Shown piece by piece: positions 38,281 through 47,473 of a stretch of 64,000 bases of DNA; position 1 is the stretch's first letter; the number at the start of each line of letters is the position of its first letter. The notes under the pieces were generated by a model. That model ran no database searches. It saw only the letters and a list, made by a program, of their open reading frames with translations, and had not been told where the DNA came from. The DNA comes from Campylobacter pinnipediorum subsp. pinnipediorum (GTDB taxonomy: Bacteria; Campylobacterota; Campylobacteria; Campylobacterales; Campylobacteraceae). Where the stretch lies: assembly GCF_002021925.1 (NCBI RefSeq), contig NZ_CP012546.1, positions 310,001 to 374,000 of the forward strand, given 5' to 3'. The translations under genes were made by a program, and so were the position numbers.

Positions 38281-38715
38281 ATGTCAAAAGTAATCGCTCA
38301 ATTAAATCAAATACAAGCTGATACTCATGCTTTATATATAAAACTTCATGATTTGCATTGGAATGTAAAGGGAATTCAGTTTTATAGTATACATGAATAT
38401 ACAGAACAAGCTTATGAAGATATGCATGATATGTTTGATGATGTTGCTGAAAGAGCTATAATGCTAGGCGGCAAAGCTATAGTAAAAGGTGATGAATTAT
38501 TAAAGATGTCTCATATAACACATACTCCAAAAGATAGCTATACTCCAACAGAAGTATTAGAGTTAGTATTAGCTGATTATAAGCACCTATTAGGTGAGTT
38601 TAAAAAATTAGATGAATTAGCTGATGGCGATACTACAACTCAAGCTTATGCTCAAGAAAAGATAGCTAACTATGAAAAAAGCATTTGGATGCTTGAAGCT
38701 AGTTTAAACAAATAA
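38281..38715 (+). CDS. dps: Dps-family ferritin-like DNA protection protein
   Basis: Mini-ferritin that stores iron and protects DNA against oxidative stress as a dodecamer. The 144-residue protein has the ferroxidase residues in HDLHWNVKG near residue 26 and in DMHDMFDDVAERAIM near residues 50-64. AAAGGAG precedes the ATG. It is a single-gene unit with its own promoter and terminator. Despite the NapA name used for the Helicobacter homologue, it is unrelated to nitrate reductase. Confidence 0.95.
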   Translation: MSKVIAQLNQIQADTHALYIKLHDLHWNVKGIQFYSIHEYTEQAYEDMHDMFDDVAERAIMLGGKAIVKGDELLKMSHITHTPKDSYTPTEVLELVLADYKHLLGEFKKLDELADGDTTTQAYAQEKIANYEKSIWMLEASLNK

Positions 38716-38736
38716 TACAAACAAAACAAAAAAACT

Positions 38737-38763
38737 AAAGATAGAGAAAAACTCTCTATCTTT
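38737..38763 (+). terminator. Terminator after dps
   Basis: AAAGATAGAGA / TCTCTATCTTT pairs over 11 bp with a 5-base loop. One further T follows before AACTAA, so the T tail is made mostly by the stem itself. Confidence 0.8.
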
Positions 38764-39152
38764 TAACTAATTACTCTTTTTATTTATAATTCTAAGAAAT
38801 TTAATCGTATATAACACCAAATAATTCTATTTTAACTGTTTGTTTGGTTTTTTATCAAATTTAGGTATATTGATTTTTAGAATATATAAATAATTTAGTG
38901 TTAATATAAAAATACGACCATATCCTTTGTTTGTAAAAACAAGGAAAATTCCATTTTAAACTATATACTTGAATTAATGAGTTAAATTTTATGATATCAA
39001 ATATAACAAATAATGAAAACATGATTATTGCCAAAAAGTGTGTTTGCAATTTTTTTTATACATTTAATTAACATGATTTTTATTTTTTGATATTATATCA
39101 CTTTGGAAATTTTAAACTTACAAAATATGCTTTTTTATTTAATGTGCTTAAG
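38764..39152. other. Gene-free stretch between dps and yedF
   Basis: About 390 AT-rich bases with no gene I can support. The only structure seen is a small hairpin, CTTTGTTTGTAAAAACAAGG (38926-38945), and scattered stop codons on both strands. Short open frames present (for example 38861-39049 minus) lack ribosome-binding sites and look random. Confidence 0.5.
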
Positions 39153-39158
39153 TATAAT
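39153..39158 (+). promoter_or_regulatory. -10 element for yedF-selD
   Basis: TATAAT 36 bases before the yedF ATG. It also argues that the ATG at 39195 is the start rather than an upstream in-frame codon. Confidence 0.55.
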
Positions 39159-39194
39159 TGTAAAATGAAATTTATAATAAAAATAGGAGATAAA

Positions 39195-39791
39195 ATGCAA
39201 TTAGATTGTAGGGGGCTTGTATGTCCTGAACCTGTTATAAGAACAAAACAACAACTAGAGCAGATAAAAGATGGCGATAAGCTTGAAATTTTAGTAAATG
39301 AAAAAGCGCCGTTTGAAAACATCTCTCGTTTTTTAAACTCTCTACAACAAGAATTTGTTGTGGAAAACTTAAATGGTGATGAGAAAAAGATAGTTTTAAA
39401 TAAAAAAGCAAAAATTACAGATATAAATATATCTGATTATGATTGCAATTTATCTTTAAAAAATAAAAAAGTAATATATCTAAATGAAGATAAGGCTGGA
39501 AGCGGAGTTGTAGGCGAAGTGCTTTTATCAAAGCTACTTGGTGCTTTTTTGCAAGTAGATAACAAACCTTATGCTATTTTATGTGTAAACAATGCTGTTA
39601 AAATGACTACAAATAGAGCATCGGCTTCGTTTGAAGTTTTGAAAAAATTTGAAAGTATAGGTGTTGAAGTGCTTAGTTGCGGAAGTTGCTTAGAGGCTTA
39701 TGGTTTGGTTGATAAGCTTGGAGTTGGTAAGATTAGTAATGCTTATGAGATAGCTGATTTGCTAAGTAATTACGAGATGATTAAATTATGA
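39195..39791 (+). CDS. yedF: Sulfurtransferase-like selenium metabolism protein YedF
   Basis: A 198-residue protein. The N-terminal TusA-like domain has the CRGLVCPEPV motif with the reactive cysteine. The C-terminal DsrE-like domain has the pair LSCGSCLEAYG. YedF proteins co-occur with selD in selenium-using bacteria and are thought to carry or deliver selenium/sulfur; this is association, not proven chemistry. AATAGGAGA precedes the ATG. Its stop overlaps the selD start as ATGA, so the two are translationally coupled. Confidence 0.92.
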   Translation: MQLDCRGLVCPEPVIRTKQQLEQIKDGDKLEILVNEKAPFENISRFLNSLQQEFVVENLNGDEKKIVLNKKAKITDINISDYDCNLSLKNKKVIYLNEDKAGSGVVGEVLLSKLLGAFLQVDNKPYAILCVNNAVKMTTNRASASFEVLKKFESIGVEVLSCGSCLEAYGLVDKLGVGKISNAYEIADLLSNYEMIKL

Positions 39792-40810
39792 TATACAACA
39801 ATAAAAAACTAACAAAATTTGTTCGTTCTGCGGGCTGAGCTGCCAAGCTTGACCCGTCGGGTCTAAACAAAAGCATAGATAAGCTAAGCCTTGGAAATGA
39901 AAGATTATTAACAGGTATTAAAAACAACGAAGATGCAAGTGTATTTTTGATAAATGATGAACTTGCTTTGGTTCAAACCTTGGATTTTATAACACCAGTT
40001 GCAGACGATCCGTTTTTGTATGGTCAGATAGCAGCAGCAAATTCACTAAGTGATATTTTTGCTATGGGAGCTAGGGTTACAAATGCTCTTAATATAGTTG
40101 GCTTTGATAGTTGCAACTTTGATACAGGTGTGCTTGATGAGATAATGCAAGGCGGACTTGATAAGGTAAAAGAGTGCGGCGGTGTTATTGTCGGTGGGCA
40201 TAGTGTTCAAACAACTGAGATGTATTATGGTCTTAGTGTTCTTGGAGTATGCCATCCTTTGAAATTTTGGGCTAACAATACCGCAAAAATTGGAGATGTT
40301 TTGATCCTTACAAAGCCACTTGGAACAGGGGTTTTAAGCACTTGTATAAAGGCAGATATGCTAAACGAATCTCAGATAAAAGAGGCTGTAGATGTTATGT
40401 CTAGGCTTAATTATTATGCAGTGGATGCTATGTGTGATATAAGTGTAAATGCTTGCACTGATGTTACTGGCTTTGGATTTTTAGGACATCTTAGCGAAAT
40501 GGGAAGAGATGATATATCGTTTGAAATTTTTGAAAAAGAGGTTCCTGTAATTCAAAGTGCAAAAGATATGGCTGATATGGGTTTTGTTCCAGCTGGAAGC
40601 TATAAAAATAGAGATTTTTGTTCTAAGTTTGTAAACAAAGATGTTGATATTTTATTTTTTGATGCCCAAACATCAGGAGGACTTATCTTGGCTGTTAGCG
40701 AAAAAGATTGTAAAAAAGCTTTACAAAGACTTATTGATTGCGGTTACGAGGACTCTAGGATAATTGGGGTTGTAAAACAACGCAAGAATAGGCTTATTGA
40801 TATAGTTTGA
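39788..40810 (+). CDS. selD: Selenide, water dikinase SelD with an in-frame selenocysteine codon
   Basis: Makes selenophosphate from selenide and ATP, the selenium donor for selenocysteine and selenouridine. The frame opens at ATG 39788 and runs through a single TGA at 39836-39838 to give 340 residues, the normal SelD length; without read-through the protein would be 16 residues. The TGA is codon 17 in SAG-TGA-AAK, the position of the catalytic Cys17 (lysine at 20) of E. coli SelD. A hairpin follows at the distance expected of a bacterial SECIS. The sequence after it (DKLSLGNERLLTG, PFLYGQIAAANSLSDIFAMG) is typical SelD. A plain ORF caller would start it late, near 39947. Confidence 0.95.
39836..39863 (+). 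promoter_or_regulatory. Selenocysteine UGA codon and SECIS hairpin in selD
   Basis: TGA at 39836-39838 is followed 12 bases later by a perfect stem GACCC / GGGTC (39851-39855 with 39859-39863) closing a tight GTC loop. The GU-containing apical loop and the spacing fit SelB-dependent SECIS elements located inside the coding region. Confidence 0.85.
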
Positions 40811-40856
40811 TCTGTATTGTTAATTTAACCCAAATAATTTATTTACAATTTTTTGA

Positions 40857-40862
40857 TATAAT
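40857..40862 (+). promoter_or_regulatory. -10 element for the cadF-like gene
   Basis: TATAAT preceded by TTTTTTGA, 44 bases before the ATG at 40906; a clean Campylobacter-type promoter. Confidence 0.65.
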
Positions 40863-40905
40863 TGATACTTACACAAAAATTACAATTTATTGAAAGGCTT
40901 TAATT

Positions 40906-41958
40906 ATGAAAAAGATTGCTTTAGCTTTAGTTTCTGCAAGTGCTATTTTTGCAGCTGACATGGCTTATAATTATGAGGTAACTCCTACAGTTGGTGGAGT
41001 TAGATCAGAGGGAAATTTAGATTTAACAAGAGATCAGTTTAATATCGGAATTACAGCGGCTAGAAATTTAGAAGATATGTTTTTTGATCAAATTCAAATA
41101 GGCATGAATTATACTCGTAATATAAAAGAAACTATAATGGATTCTAAAACAAAAAAAAATGTGACAAGAAAAGGTCACGTTACAAGATATCATGCTGATG
41201 TTGTTAAGAATTTAATTGATTTTAGCGATAATGTTGGTGCTTATGGTCTTGTTGGTGCTGGATATGAAGATATATCTAAAAAATTTATTGCAAATGAAAG
41301 AGGCGGTTTTGGTGAGTATGGTCTAGGACTTAGATTTCAAGTTACAGACAATTTTGCTTTAAAGGCAGAGGCTAAAGATGCTATCAAATTTGATCATGGT
41401 GATCACAACTGGTTTTACACACTTGGATTTGCAATCGGCTTAGATGCTAAAAACACTCCGGCACCTATGGTTAAGCCTGAACCTATCGTGGTTGAACAAA
41501 CACCTATGGTTGAGTCTGTTTCTATGGATGATGACAACGATGGTGTTATAAATGAATTAGATAGATGTCCAAATACTCCAGCAGGTGTTGTTGTTGATGA
41601 AAATGGTTGTGAAAAAGTTATAATACTTAGAGATTTGGATGTAAACTTTGCATTTGATAGCTATAAAGTTAATGCATCTTATGCAGAAGAGATTAGAAAA
41701 GTAGCTGAGTTTATGTCTGAAAATCCAGCTTACAGAGTATTGCTAAAAGGTCATACTGATAGCGTTGGTGCAGAAGCTTATAATCAAAAACTATCTGAAA
41801 AAAGAGCAAATGCTGTGTCTCAAGCACTTCAATACTTTGGTGTAGATGCAAACAAAATCAAAACAGTTGGTTATGGTGAAACACGTCCAGTAGCTCCTAA
41901 TAACACAAAAGAAGGACGCGCTGAAAACAGACGCGTTGAAGCTACTTTTAATAAGTAA
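40906..41958 (+). CDS. cadF: OmpA-family outer membrane protein, CadF-like
   Basis: A 350-residue outer membrane protein: signal peptide (cleavage near FAADM, about residue 17), an eight-strand beta-barrel N-terminal region to about residue 185, a DDDNDGVINELDRCPNTPAG calcium-binding thrombospondin-type linker, and a C-terminal OmpA peptidoglycan-binding domain (GHTDSVG, NxxLSxxRA form, GYGETRP). In C. jejuni the same position beside a HAD gene holds cadF, the fibronectin-binding adhesin. I do not see the FRLS fibronectin motif of C. jejuni CadF, so adhesin function is not assured. A hairpin terminator follows. Confidence 0.88.
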   Translation: MKKIALALVSASAIFAADMAYNYEVTPTVGGVRSEGNLDLTRDQFNIGITAARNLEDMFFDQIQIGMNYTRNIKETIMDSKTKKNVTRKGHVTRYHADVVKNLIDFSDNVGAYGLVGAGYEDISKKFIANERGGFGEYGLGLRFQVTDNFALKAEAKDAIKFDHGDHNWFYTLGFAIGLDAKNTPAPMVKPEPIVVEQTPMVESVSMDDDNDGVINELDRCPNTPAGVVVDENGCEKVIILRDLDVNFAFDSYKVNASYAEEIRKVAEFMSENPAYRVLLKGHTDSVGAEAYNQKLSEKRANAVSQALQYFGVDANKIKTVGYGETRPVAPNNTKEGRAENRRVEATFNK

Positions 41959-41963
41959 TTCTT

Positions 41964-41985
41964 AAGGTTGCTATTTAGCAACCTT
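41964..41985 (+). terminator. Terminator after the cadF-like gene
   Basis: A perfect 8-bp stem (AAGGTTGC / GCAACCTT) with a 6-base loop continues into a T run, a strong rho-independent terminator. Confidence 0.9.
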
Positions 41986-41995
41986 TTTTAATCAC

Positions 41996-42646
41996 ATGAA
42001 AAAAACTATATTATTTGATTTAGATGGGACTTTAATAGACTCTACTCCGGCTATACTTGAAAGCTTTAAAGTTGCTTTTGATTTTTATGGCGAGATGAAG
42101 TTAGATGAAGAAAAAGCAAAGTCGCTTATAGGATATACCCTAGAAGACATATTTTTAGGCCTTGGTGTTAAGCAGGATATGGTGCAAAATTATTTTAATG
42201 TTTATAGAGATCATTATAAAAATGTCTATCTACCAAAGACAATACTTTTGCCTTATGCAAAACAAGCTGTGATGAAAGCATATGAATTTGCTGATTTGGG
42301 TGTGGTTACAACAAAAAGTTCTAAATTTTTATCACCTCTTTTGAATAATCTTGAGATAGGAAAATACTTTGCTGTATTTGTTGGCAGAAATGATGTAGTA
42401 AATCCTAAGCCAAGTGCAGAGCCTGTTGAGTTAGCACTTACAAAACTTAATAAAAATAGCCCTGAGTATAAAAAAATATCATTTATGGTAGGCGATACTC
42501 CTCTTGATACAGGTGCTGCCATTAATGCAGGTGTGATACCTTTAAGTCTTACTTGCGGTTATAGCACTTATGAAATTTTATCACAAACAAATGATAAAAT
42601 ATTTAACAATCCTCTTGAAGCTGTTTTATTTGCTGAGAAATTTTAA
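41996..42646 (+). CDS. HAD-family hydrolase, phosphoglycolate phosphatase-like
   Basis: Haloacid dehalogenase-type phosphatase of 216 residues, with motif I DLDGTLIDST at the N-terminus, motif II in VVTTKSSK, and motif III/IV in VGDTPLDTGAA. The helical cap domain lies between residues 15 and 85. The Gph-like layout suggests small phosphorylated metabolites, but the substrate is not predictable. It sits 37 bases after cadF, as in C. jejuni, and a terminator separates the two. Confidence 0.88.
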   Translation: MKKTILFDLDGTLIDSTPAILESFKVAFDFYGEMKLDEEKAKSLIGYTLEDIFLGLGVKQDMVQNYFNVYRDHYKNVYLPKTILLPYAKQAVMKAYEFADLGVVTTKSSKFLSPLLNNLEIGKYFAVFVGRNDVVNPKPSAEPVELALTKLNKNSPEYKKISFMVGDTPLDTGAAINAGVIPLSLTCGYSTYEILSQTNDKIFNNPLEAVLFAEKF

Positions 42647-42705
42647 TAATTAAAATTTTATTAAATTATGTTAATATGATTTAAATTCTTTAAAAGGTTG
42701 TTTTT

Positions 42706-43137
42706 ATGAAAAAAATATTTATTTTGGCATTGTTTACTTGCTTGGCTTTTTCTAGCTCAAATTTAATAAAATTACAAACAAATTTAAGTGTTGATGAGAC
42801 TACAAAAAAAGCTCTTGAAATTTTAAAAAGCAAAGAGTTAAAAGTTTTTGATGTTATACAACATTCAAAACTTGCAAAAGATGTTGGTCTTGATATGAGT
42901 GATACAACTGTTATAATTTTTGGATCGCCAAAGGTGGGAACACTGCTAATGCAATGTTCGAACGAGATAGCCTTAGAGTTACCACTTAAGTTTTTGATAT
43001 ATAAAAACCAAGATAAGACAATCTTGGCTTATGAAGATATCAAGCAAACAGCAAAGAGATATAATGCTCAAGACTGCAACATAGTATCAAAGATAAGTGA
43101 AGTTCAAGACAAACTCTCTCACACCATAACAAAATAA
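42706..43137 (+). CDS. DUF302 family periplasmic protein
   Basis: A 143-residue exported protein (signal about residues 1-18, MKKIFILALFTCLAFSSS). The mature part is a DUF302 domain with STIIFGSPKVG-like block VIIFGSPKVGTLLMQCSN and the LPLKFLIY strand. The family function is unknown; members are often small periplasmic or lipid-linked proteins. AAAAGG lies before the ATG. It converges on the epimerase gene across a terminator. Confidence 0.85.
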   Translation: MKKIFILALFTCLAFSSSNLIKLQTNLSVDETTKKALEILKSKELKVFDVIQHSKLAKDVGLDMSDTTVIIFGSPKVGTLLMQCSNEIALELPLKFLIYKNQDKTILAYEDIKQTAKRYNAQDCNIVSKISEVQDKLSHTITK

Positions 43138-43145
43138 ATTAATAA

Positions 43146-43173
43146 ATGGCATAAAATTATATTTTTATGCCAT
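43146..43173. terminator. Bidirectional terminator between DUF302 gene and epimerase
   Basis: An 11-bp perfect inverted repeat (ATGGCATAAAA / TTTTATGCCAT) with a 6-base loop lies between two convergent genes and covers the epimerase stop codon. Confidence 0.8.
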
Positions 43174-44215
43174 AAAACTCACAATACCAATCTATAAAAT
43201 TTCTAACCCCATCATTTATACTAGTGTCTGGTTTGTATTCAAAGTCATCAACCAAATCTTTCACATCAGCAAATGTAGCAGGAACATCTCCAGCTTGTAA
43301 AGGTAAAAAGTTTTTCTTGATCTCTTTATCTAGTCTTATCTCTATAGCTTTGATATACTCCATAAGTTCTACTGGATTATTGTTGCCTATATTATATATT
43401 TTAAATGGTGCACTTGATGTTGCTGGGTCTGGATTGTTACTATTCCAAGATGGATTTGGCTTTGCTGGATTGTCTACACACTTTACTATGCCTTTTACTA
43501 TATCATCTACATATGTAAAATCCCTTTTCATTTTTCCGTGATTAAAGACATCTATAGCCTTTCCTTCAATGGCTGATTTTACAAACATAAAAAGAGCCAT
43601 ATCAGGTCTTCCCCAAGGACCATAAACTGTAAAAAACCTAAGGCCGGTTGTAGGTAACCCAAACAAATGACTATAAGTATGTGCCATCATTTCATTGCTT
43701 TTTTTACTTGCAGCATATAAGCTTATAGGATGATTTACAGCTTCGTGTGTAGAAAAAGGCATATTTGTATTTAGCCCATATACAGAGCTAGAGCTCGCAT
43801 ATACCAAGTTTTTAACTTCATTGTGTCTGCAACACTCTAAAATATTTACAAATCCCGTTATATTGCTATCTATATATGCCTTTGGATTTATAAGCGAATA
43901 CCTAACTCCAGCCTGTGCTGCTAGGTTTACAACACAATCAAATTTTTCTTTTTCAAATAGATTTTTTAAAGTATCAAAATCACACAAATCAGCTTTTATA
44001 AATTTTAAATTTTGTTTTGTTTTTGATGTTATTAGCTTGTTTTCTTCTATCTCATCTGTATCAAAACCAGCATTTTTTAGCCTTGCTAGTTTTAAGTTTA
44101 CATCATAATAGTCATTTATGTTATCAATCCCAAATACTTCATCTCCCCTTGAAGATAGGAAGTTTGCTAGATGAAATCCTATAAAACCAGCTGTTCCTGT
44201 TATTAAAATTTTCAT
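43157..44215 (-). CDS. NAD-dependent sugar-nucleotide epimerase (UDP-glucuronate 4-epimerase-like)
   Basis: Short-chain dehydrogenase-type epimerase of 352 residues. It has the Rossmann motif [11 protein letters not shown], the SSSSVYG catalytic serine region and YAASKKSNE (YxxxK). The length and the closing [14 protein letters not shown] match the UDP-glucuronate/galacturonate 4-epimerase group, which would supply uronic acids for surface glycans. No other glycan gene is near it, so the pathway cannot be told. It is transcribed alone, divergent from macA. Confidence 0.88.
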   Translation of the reverse strand: MKILITGTAGFIGFHLANFLSSRGDEVFGIDNINDYYDVNLKLARLKNAGFDTDEIEENKLITSKTKQNLKFIKADLCDFDTLKNLFEKEKFDCVVNLAAQAGVRYSLINPKAYIDSNITGFVNILECCRHNEVKNLVYASSSSVYGLNTNMPFSTHEAVNHPISLYAASKKSNEMMAHTYSHLFGLPTTGLRFFTVYGPWGRPDMALFMFVKSAIEGKAIDVFNHGKMKRDFTYVDDIVKGIVKCVDNPAKPNPSWNSNNPDPATSSAPFKIYNIGNNNPVELMEYIKAIEIRLDKEIKKNFLPLQAGDVPATFADVKDLVDDFEYKPDTSINDGVRNFIDWYCEFYGIKI

Positions 44216-44379
44216 TATTATTGCCTTGTTTTTTATTTTTAAAATTTTATCAAATATAGGGTTAAATATATATAATTTTAAAATTTTATTTGCATTTGAA
44301 TTATCTTTATTTGGCGATTTTAAAAAATATTTAATTTTTGCTACTAAAATTCATATAAAAGCTAATAAAAGAGGAAAAA

Positions 44380-45546
44380 ATGAAAAAATTATTTAAAATC
44401 ATAATAGCTTGTATATTATTATCAGCCATTGGCTTTTGGGTATATAAAAACTACTTTCAAAAAGATGAAAAAATCATCTATATAACTCAAAAAGCAGAGC
44501 TAGGAACACTTACAAAAAAAGTTGAAGCCAGTGGAGAGATATTTGCAACAGAGCTTATTGATGTAGGCGCGCAAGTTGGCGGGCAGATAAAAAAGCTATA
44601 TGTAAAGCTTGGCGATAATGTAAAAAAAGGCGATTTGATAGCTGAGATAGACAGCTCAACCCAGCAAAATATGGTGGATAATAGAAAAGCCCAGCTTTTT
44701 ATATATGAAGCCCAGCTAAATAGCGCAAAGGTAGAAAAACAAACGGTAGGGTATAAGCTAAATCGTATAAAATCACTCTTTGCAAAAGGTGCTAGTAGCA
44801 AGCAAAACTTAGAAGATATACAATCAGCCTATGCTTCTATAAAGGCAAAAGTATCCGAGCTTGAAGCTCAGATAAAACAAGCCAAAATAGCCCTAAATAC
44901 AGCCCAAATAGACCTAGGTTATACAAAGATAGTAGCACCAAAAGATGGAACTATAGTTTTTGTTGCGGTAGAGGAGGGGCAGACATTAAATAGTGTCCAA
45001 TCAGCACCAACTATCGTAAATATAGCCGATTTAAGTCGCGTAAAAATGAAAATTCAAATAGCAGAGGGCGATATAACAAAAATAAAAGTTGGCGCAAATG
45101 TAAGCTATACCATACTAAGCGAACCAAATAAAACTTTTAGTGCAAAAATAAGCTCTATAGACCCAGCTCTAACCACACTTAGCAACGGTAGATACTCAAC
45201 AAATGGATCAAGTTTGGAAAATGCCGTTTATTACTATGCTCAAAGCATAGTTGATAATCCATCAGGACTTCTCAGGATAGGTATGAGTACTCAAAATAGC
45301 ATAGATGTAGCACAGGTAAAAGATGCTGTGATAGTCCCAGCTTTTGCTATAAAGCAAAAAGGCGATAAGAAATTTATAAGCATTTTAAAGCAGGGCGATG
45401 TGGTGGAAGAAAGGGAAGTCAAAGTAGGCATAAGTAACAACCTAAGTACTCAGATAATAAGTGGCATAGATGTAGGCGATAACGTTATAACAAGCTCAGG
45501 CTCAGAGTCTGAAATAAACTCTATGGTTCAAGATATAAAAAGGTAA
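44380..45546 (+). CDS. macA: MacA-like periplasmic adaptor protein
   Basis: HlyD/RND-type membrane fusion protein of 388 residues that links the MacB transporter to an outer-membrane channel. One N-terminal membrane anchor (residues 5-22) is followed by a biotinyl-lipoyl half-motif (GAQVGGQIKKLYVKLGDNVK), a long helical hairpin at about residues 95-170, and the second lipoyl half. AGAGGAAAAA precedes the ATG. The stop is four bases from the macB start. A clear export and assembly role; the substrate is unknown. Confidence 0.93.
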   Translation: MKKLFKIIIACILLSAIGFWVYKNYFQKDEKIIYITQKAELGTLTKKVEASGEIFATELIDVGAQVGGQIKKLYVKLGDNVKKGDLIAEIDSSTQQNMVDNRKAQLFIYEAQLNSAKVEKQTVGYKLNRIKSLFAKGASSKQNLEDIQSAYASIKAKVSELEAQIKQAKIALNTAQIDLGYTKIVAPKDGTIVFVAVEEGQTLNSVQSAPTIVNIADLSRVKMKIQIAEGDITKIKVGANVSYTILSEPNKTFSAKISSIDPALTTLSNGRYSTNGSSLENAVYYYAQSIVDNPSGLLRIGMSTQNSIDVAQVKDAVIVPAFAIKQKGDKKFISILKQGDVVEEREVKVGISNNLSTQIISGIDVGDNVITSSGSESEINSMVQDIKR

Positions 45547-45550
45547 TCAC

Positions 45551-47473
45551 TTGATAAAACTAGAAAATATACACAAAAGCTTTAAAATAGGTGATAATGA
45601 GTTCGAAGCCTTAAAAGGTGTAAGTGTTGAGATAAAACGAGGCGAGATGGTTGCTATCATAGGTCAGTCAGGTAGCGGTAAATCAACACTTATGAATATC
45701 CTAGGTTGTCTTGATAGCCCAACAAGCGGTGTTTACAAGCTTGATAATGCTGATATTTCTAGTTTTAGTAAAGATGAATTAGCACGATTAAGAAGAAAGA
45801 AGTTTGGCTTTATCTTCCAACAGTATAATCTCCTTGGAAGTTTAAATGTGCTTGAAAATGTAGCACTTCCTAGCATATATGCAGGAGAGAGTAAGCAAAG
45901 CAGAGAAGAAAGAGCGCTAAAAAATTTACAAACACTAGGACTTAGTGAAAAATCTCAAAATGCTATAAATAAGCTATCAGGCGGACAGCAACAACGAGTT
46001 AGTATAGCAAGGGCTTTGCAAAATGGTGGCGAGATCATACTCGCAGATGAGCCAACAGGGGCTTTAGATAGCAAAAGCGGACTGGTAGTTATGGATATAC
46101 TTACTAAGCTACACGAGCAAGGCCATACGATAATAATAGTAACCCACGACCCCAAAATAGCACAATATGCAAGTCGTGTTATTGAGATAAAAGACGGACT
46201 TATCATATCAGATAGTACAAAAGATGAAAAAATATCTGAGTATAAAAAACAAGATATAAAATCAAAACCATCTCTTTTAGCCTTCAAAGATAGGGTGGTT
46301 GAGAGTTTTAAGATGTCAGTGTCTGCAATGCTTGCAAACAAAATGCGAAGTATCTTAACTATGCTTGGTATCATCATAGGCATAACAGCTGTCATAAGTG
46401 TGGTAGCACTTGGACAAGGCTCTCAAGAAGAGATACTTGCTGGAATTCGCAAAATAGGCACTAATACGATAGATATATACCCGGGCAGGGGTTTTGGAGA
46501 TCTGCGCTCAAACCGAGTTAGAAGTCTAACTATAAGCGATGTTGAGGTGCTAAAGCAACAAGCTTTTTTAGATGCCGTTACCCCAAACACATACACAAGC
46601 GGAGTTGTAACCTATGGTTCGGTTTCGCTTACTGCTAGTTTAAGCGGTGGTGGAGAGCAAGGACTCGAAGTAAATGGGCTAAAGCTAAAAAGAGGAAGAG
46701 CCTTTACACCAGAAGAGGTAAAAGAATCAGCCTCAGTTATAGTCATAGATCAAAATAGTGTAAAAGAGCTTTTTAAAGGTAAAGACCCGATAGGACAAAA
46801 GGTGCTTTTTAACAGACAACCCTTTGTCGTTATAGGTGTGTTGGATGAAGATGATGGCTATAGAGATAATAGTATTTTGCGAATTTATGCCCCTTATACA
46901 AGTGTTATAAATCGCCTAACAGGAAGTAGATATATAAACTCAATAACAGTTCGTGTAAAAGATGATGTAAATGCTCAAATAGCGGAAAAAAACATCATAG
47001 CATTGCTTAGTGCAAAGCACGGCAAAAAAAACTTTTTTACAAGAAATAGTGACACCATAAAAAAAGCCGTAGAAGAGACTATCCAAACAATGCAAATCCT
47101 AATCTCAGGCATAGCACTTATAAGCCTTATCGTTGGTGGTATAGGTGTTATGAATATTATGCTAGTTTCGGTTACTGAAAGGACAAAAGAGATAGGTATA
47201 AAAATGGCGATAGGGGCTTATGCAAGAGATATACTCCAACAGTTTTTGATAGAGGCTGTGCTTTTATGTATAGTTGGAGGAAGTATAGGTATAGGCTTTT
47301 CTTATTTTGTAGGATATGTTGCTGATGATTTGCTGGGATATAAGATGATATTTTCAAATACATCTATAATAGTAGCACTTGTTACATCTACCGCTATCGG
47401 TGTGATTTTTGGTTATATGCCAGCTAAAAATGCCTCAAAGCTAAATCCAATAGATGCTTTAAATAGGACATAA
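45551..47473 (+). CDS. macB: MacB-like ABC transporter
   Basis: Fused ABC ATPase and four-pass permease, 640 residues. The ATPase domain (residues 1-220) has GQSGSGKST, LSGGQQQR and ILADEPTGALD. The membrane part starts near residue 255 and has the large MacB periplasmic domain, ending with three membrane segments. The start is a TTG four bases after macA, with AAAAAGG upstream. The outer-membrane component gene expected next (as in C. jejuni) is missing; decayed DNA follows. Confidence 0.95.
   Translation: MIKLENIHKSFKIGDNEFEALKGVSVEIKRGEMVAIIGQSGSGKSTLMNILGCLDSPTSGVYKLDNADISSFSKDELARLRRKKFGFIFQQYNLLGSLNVLENVALPSIYAGESKQSREERALKNLQTLGLSEKSQNAINKLSGGQQQRVSIARALQNGGEIILADEPTGALDSKSGLVVMDILTKLHEQGHTIIIVTHDPKIAQYASRVIEIKDGLIISDSTKDEKISEYKKQDIKSKPSLLAFKDRVVESFKMSVSAMLANKMRSILTMLGIIIGITAVISVVALGQGSQEEILAGIRKIGTNTIDIYPGRGFGDLRSNRVRSLTISDVEVLKQQAFLDAVTPNTYTSGVVTYGSVSLTASLSGGGEQGLEVNGLKLKRGRAFTPEEVKESASVIVIDQNSVKELFKGKDPIGQKVLFNRQPFVVIGVLDEDDGYRDNSILRIYAPYTSVINRLTGSRYINSITVRVKDDVNAQIAEKNIIALLSAKHGKKNFFTRNSDTIKKAVEETIQTMQILISGIALISLIVGGIGVMNIMLVSVTERTKEIGIKMAIGAYARDILQQFLIEAVLLCIVGGSIGIGFSYFVGYVADDLLGYKMIFSNTSIIVALVTSTAIGVIFGYMPAKNASKLNPIDALNRT

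Noticed and set aside
38861-39049. Minus-strand open frame of 62 residues between dps and yedF
   Set aside because: No ribosome-binding site or promoter, and its composition looks like random AT-rich sequence.
43821-44108. Plus-strand frame opposite the epimerase gene
   Set aside because: A shadow of the minus-strand epimerase, which has clear Rossmann and YxxxK motifs.
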